From NCBI GenBank assembly GCA_964352025.1, contig CAYGPZ010000001.1, positions 434,001 through 498,000 on the forward strand: 64,000 bases of DNA. Reading direction: 5' to 3'. This stretch comes from Hirschia sp964352025 (GTDB lineage Bacteria > Pseudomonadota > Alphaproteobacteria > Caulobacterales > Hyphomonadaceae). The notes under the pieces are model-generated. The model worked only from the letters and a program-made list of their open reading frames with translations, ran no database searches and was not told where the DNA came from. Positions 61,366-64,000 of this stretch are shown here, one piece after another (positions within the stretch are counted from its first letter, which is position 1; each line of letters begins with the position of its first letter). A program made the position numbers and the translations under genes.

Positions 61366-63072
61366 ATGTTGATAGCACTTTCCATACGTGATTTTGTTTT
61401 AGTCCGTGCCCTCGATCTTGATCTGGATACGGGCTTTACCGCTCTGACCGGAGAAACCGGTGCAGGTAAATCCATTTTGCTCGCTGCCTTAGGCTTTGCC
61501 TTAGGTGCTAAAACGGGTAGGGGAGCCATCCGGTCCGGGTGTGATTCCGCAAAAGTTACAGCGACATTTGATCCGCCCGCCAACCATCCAGTCAGGCAGA
61601 TTATCCGTGATAATGATATCGAGCTTGATAGTGATGAAGCTATTGTTATCAGGCGTATTTTGCGCCGTGGTGGATCTACAAAAGGGTATTTAAATGATGC
61701 CCCTGTAAGTGGTCGGCTCTTGCAATCTCTATCTGACCTGCTTGTTGAGGTGCATGGGCAACATGCGGGGCATAGCCTGCTTGCTGTGGCGCAGCATAGA
61801 AAATTACTCGACTCATTTGCGGAAACAGACAGTCAATTAAAAGCTTGTGCTGATACGTGGGATAAATGGCGGACAGCGATTGAGGGACGTAAAGCTGTAG
61901 AATCGCGCCTTCAGCGCGCGCAAGCCGATAGAGAATTTCTCGCTTTTGCAGTCGAGGAGTTAGATAATCTTGATCCGCATGAGGGAGAGGCTGAAGCGCT
62001 GGCACAAGAGAGGTTGGAGCTTCAATCTGCTGAGAAAGTCGCGAATGCTGTCGAAGACGCATTAAAGCAATTAGATAAATCTAGCCCTGAGCAGTCTTTA
62101 TCATCAGCCTCTCGTGCGCTCGGACGGGCTGCCTCTATGCCAGTTGTTTTAGAAAGTTCAGATGATGCGCCAATAAAGGTTCAATTGTCTGAGGCTGCTG
62201 ATGCGCTAGAACGCGCGTTAATAGAGGCGAGTGAAGCGTATGAGGCGGTTGCTCGGCTGCGGTTGGTATCAGATTACTCTCCAGTAGCTTTGGAAAATTC
62301 GGAGACACGCTTGTTTGCTTTGCGGGCCGCGGCTCGAAAATATGATGTCGATGTAGATCAGCTGGCGGCGGTGCGTGATCGTATGCGAATGCAGCTGGAC
62401 GAAATTGTGCATTCTGATCAGGCTTTGTTAAAGGCGAAAACAGCAGAAATTGAAGCTGGAAAAACCTATATGGAAGCGTGTGAAAAGCTCAGCCGGAAAC
62501 GTAAAAAAGCAGGGCTGGTTTTGGCAAAGGACCTTAAAAAGGAACTTGGTCCGCTAAAGTTGGAAAAAGCAGAATTTCGAGTTATTCTTGAGCCGATTGA
62601 GCCAGAAGATGCCGGACCTAATGGATGTGATAAAATTGCTTTTGAAGTGCGTACTAACCCGGGTGCGGAATTTGGGCCTTTGCACAAGATTGCTTCGGGT
62701 GGAGAGGTCGCACGTTTTGCGTTGGCATTGAAAGTGTGCCTTGCGCGTGAGGGGCAGGCTGGAACTTTGATTTTTGACGAAGCTGATGTTGGTGTTGGGG
62801 GAGCGGTTGCTGCAGCAATTGGTGAGAGATTAAATCAATTATCGCATGGGCGTCAGGTGCTTGCGATTACGCACAGTCCGCAAGTTGCAGCGATGGCAGA
62901 TGAGCAATGGCGAATTTCTAAAGGCGAGGCGAAAAAGTCAGGGAGCATAGAAACAGCTATTGATGTTTTGGAGCGGGGACAGCGTCAAGAAGAAATTGCG
63001 CGCATGCTAGCTGGCGCGGAGATTACAAAAGAAGCGCGGGCGGCAGCAACAAGACTGTTGGCGAGAGCATAG
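61366..63072 (+). CDS. recN: DNA repair protein RecN
   Basis: This 568-residue SMC-like ATPase holds DNA ends together during double-strand break repair. Visible are the Walker A loop ALTGETGAGKSILLAALGFALG (residues 22-43, in parts), a coiled coil middle, the signature KIASGGEVARFALALKV and Walker B LIFDEADVGVGG, then HSPQVAAMADEQW. The start is the ATG at 61366; the open frame upstream covers the LexA-type box. Confidence 0.93.
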   Translation: MLIALSIRDFVLVRALDLDLDTGFTALTGETGAGKSILLAALGFALGAKTGRGAIRSGCDSAKVTATFDPPANHPVRQIIRDNDIELDSDEAIVIRRILRRGGSTKGYLNDAPVSGRLLQSLSDLLVEVHGQHAGHSLLAVAQHRKLLDSFAETDSQLKACADTWDKWRTAIEGRKAVESRLQRAQADREFLAFAVEELDNLDPHEGEAEALAQERLELQSAEKVANAVEDALKQLDKSSPEQSLSSASRALGRAASMPVVLESSDDAPIKVQLSEAADALERALIEASEAYEAVARLRLVSDYSPVALENSETRLFALRAAARKYDVDVDQLAAVRDRMRMQLDEIVHSDQALLKAKTAEIEAGKTYMEACEKLSRKRKKAGLVLAKDLKKELGPLKLEKAEFRVILEPIEPEDAGPNGCDKIAFEVRTNPGAEFGPLHKIASGGEVARFALALKVCLAREGQAGTLIFDEADVGVGGAVAAAIGERLNQLSHGRQVLAITHSPQVAAMADEQWRISKGEAKKSGSIETAIDVLERGQRQEEIARMLAGAEITKEARAAATRLLARA

Positions 63073-63084
63073 TCCAAGTAGTAT

Positions 63085-64000
63085 ATGGCTGTTATGAGCA
63101 ATACATTTTCTGATTCTTCGTCTGCTGATCTCATCCTTGATGAAGCGCGTCTGCGCTGGCAGGAATTAGCTGATCAAATTCGACAAGCAGATGCAGAGTA
63201 TTACGAGCAAGACGCTCCAAGCCTGTCAGATGCTGAATACGATGCGTATCGTCAGGAATTGCTGGCATTGGAGGCTGCTCACCCTGATTTAGTATCCGCA
63301 GAAAGCCCTAGTCAAAATGTCGGTAGCAAACCGTCCGGCCGGTTTGATAAGATTACTCACCTCCAGCCTATGTTGTCTCTGGACAATGCGTTTTCTGAAG
63401 AAGATGTTGAAGAGTTTTTAGGACGCATACGTCGCTTTTTAGGTCTCGAGAAAGACGTTGAATTGTCGATCACAGCCGAACCTAAAATTGATGGTTTGTC
63501 AGCGAACCTACATTATGAAAATGGTAAGCTCGTGAGTGGAGCTACACGTGGAGACGGGCGTGTTGGCGAGGATGTCACAGCAAATTTGAAAACGCTTCCA
63601 GACATTCCACATCAATTACACGGAAGTGGCTGGCCAGATCGTGTTGAAGTGCGTGGTGAAGTCTATATGTCTCATGCGGACTTTGCTTCGCTAAATGAAC
63701 GTGAAGAAGATGCGGGCCGCAAGACTTTTGCAAATCCAAGGAATGCAGCTGCAGGTTCGTTGCGTCAATTAGATATAGAGGTGACCAAGTCGCGCCCCCT
63801 GAAGTTTTTTGCGTATGCGTGGGGTGAGACATCTTCGGAATTTGCAAAGACCCAATTGGATGCCGTGCATGCATTTAAAGAGTGGGGATTTTCAATTAAT
63901 CCATTGATGGAAAAAGCGTCTTCAGTTTCTGAACTAATTGAAAATTATAATAAAATATCAAGTGATCGCTCTGGCCTTGGTTATGATATTGATGGCGTCG
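63085..64000 (+). CDS. ligA: NAD-dependent DNA ligase, N-terminal part (gene continues beyond the window)
   Basis: This is the 5' end of the replicative DNA ligase, 305 codons within the window. Visible are the Ia domain with SDAEYDAYRQELLALEAAHPDL (residues 50-71, in parts), the AESPSQNVG loop, and the nucleotidyltransferase active site EPKIDGLSA with the NAD-adenylated lysine at position 134. GATRGDGRVGEDVTAN and GEVYMSHADF follow. The reading frame is open to the last base. Start at ATG 63085 (alternative 63094). The gap after recN is only 12 bases. Confidence 0.95.
   Translation, partial: MAVMSNTFSDSSSADLILDEARLRWQELADQIRQADAEYYEQDAPSLSDAEYDAYRQELLALEAAHPDLVSAESPSQNVGSKPSGRFDKITHLQPMLSLDNAFSEEDVEEFLGRIRRFLGLEKDVELSITAEPKIDGLSANLHYENGKLVSGATRGDGRVGEDVTANLKTLPDIPHQLHGSGWPDRVEVRGEVYMSHADFASLNEREEDAGRKTFANPRNAAAGSLRQLDIEVTKSRPLKFFAYAWGETSSEFAKTQLDAVHAFKEWGFSINPLMEKASSVSELIENYNKISSDRSGLGYDIDGV

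Overview
The window is a stretch of alphaproteobacterial chromosome with moderate GC (mid-forties percent by eye, not computed). The evidence for the lineage is the gene content: a two-domain dCTP deaminase of about 345 residues, a split methionine synthase next to an ArsR-methyltransferase fusion regulator, CtrA-type and GANTC sites at ftsZ, and a full dcw cluster followed by lpxC-bamD-recN-ligA. This fits the Caulobacterales/Hyphomonadales/Maricaulales side of the class; genus cannot be decided from the sequence alone.

Bases 1-5.6 kb hold sulfur and housekeeping genes: the end of cysK, hslO, trkH, apaG, metZ and dcd. Bases 5.6-9.2 kb are an accessory patch: two small membrane proteins and an XRE regulator behind a palindromic operator, then an AT-rich gene coding for a TIR domain fused to a pterin-4a-carbinolamine dehydratase (PCD) domain, a radical SAM protein and a MarR regulator. 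The TIR-PCD fusion is the most unusual gene I see. Bases 9.2-21.2 kb carry a SPOR protein, a DPP-IV-like peptidase, a membrane thioredoxin, ettA, an aldose epimerase-like gene, a Kef-type antiporter, a tandem-receiver response regulator and mlaC/mlaA.

Bases 21.3-27.3 kb form a methionine-cycle operon: a SahR-like regulator with a perfect inverted-repeat operator over its own start, metF, the homocysteine methyltransferase half of MetH, a 90-residue membrane protein, and the cobalamin half of MetH. Bases 27.3-31.6 kb hold a lipoprotein, a monooxygenase-fold protein, a voltage-gated cation channel with an unusual filter, a TerB/DnaJ protein, an AmpD-type amidase and the RNase P RNA gene.

From 32.1 kb to the end runs the division and cell wall cluster: mraZ-rsmH-ftsL-ftsI-murE-murF-mraY-murD-ftsW-murG-murC, mostly with overlapping stop and start codons, then murB, ddl-ftsQ-ftsA-ftsZ, lpxC, bamD, recN and a truncated ligA. 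It is interrupted twice: between murC and murB by an acidic protein of unknown function, a cystatin-like lipoprotein, DoxX, and a DUF547/GT-C/GT-2 operon; and between murB and ddl by a small unknown gene and a TonB-dependent receptor. No tRNA, insertion sequence, prophage or CRISPR array was seen.
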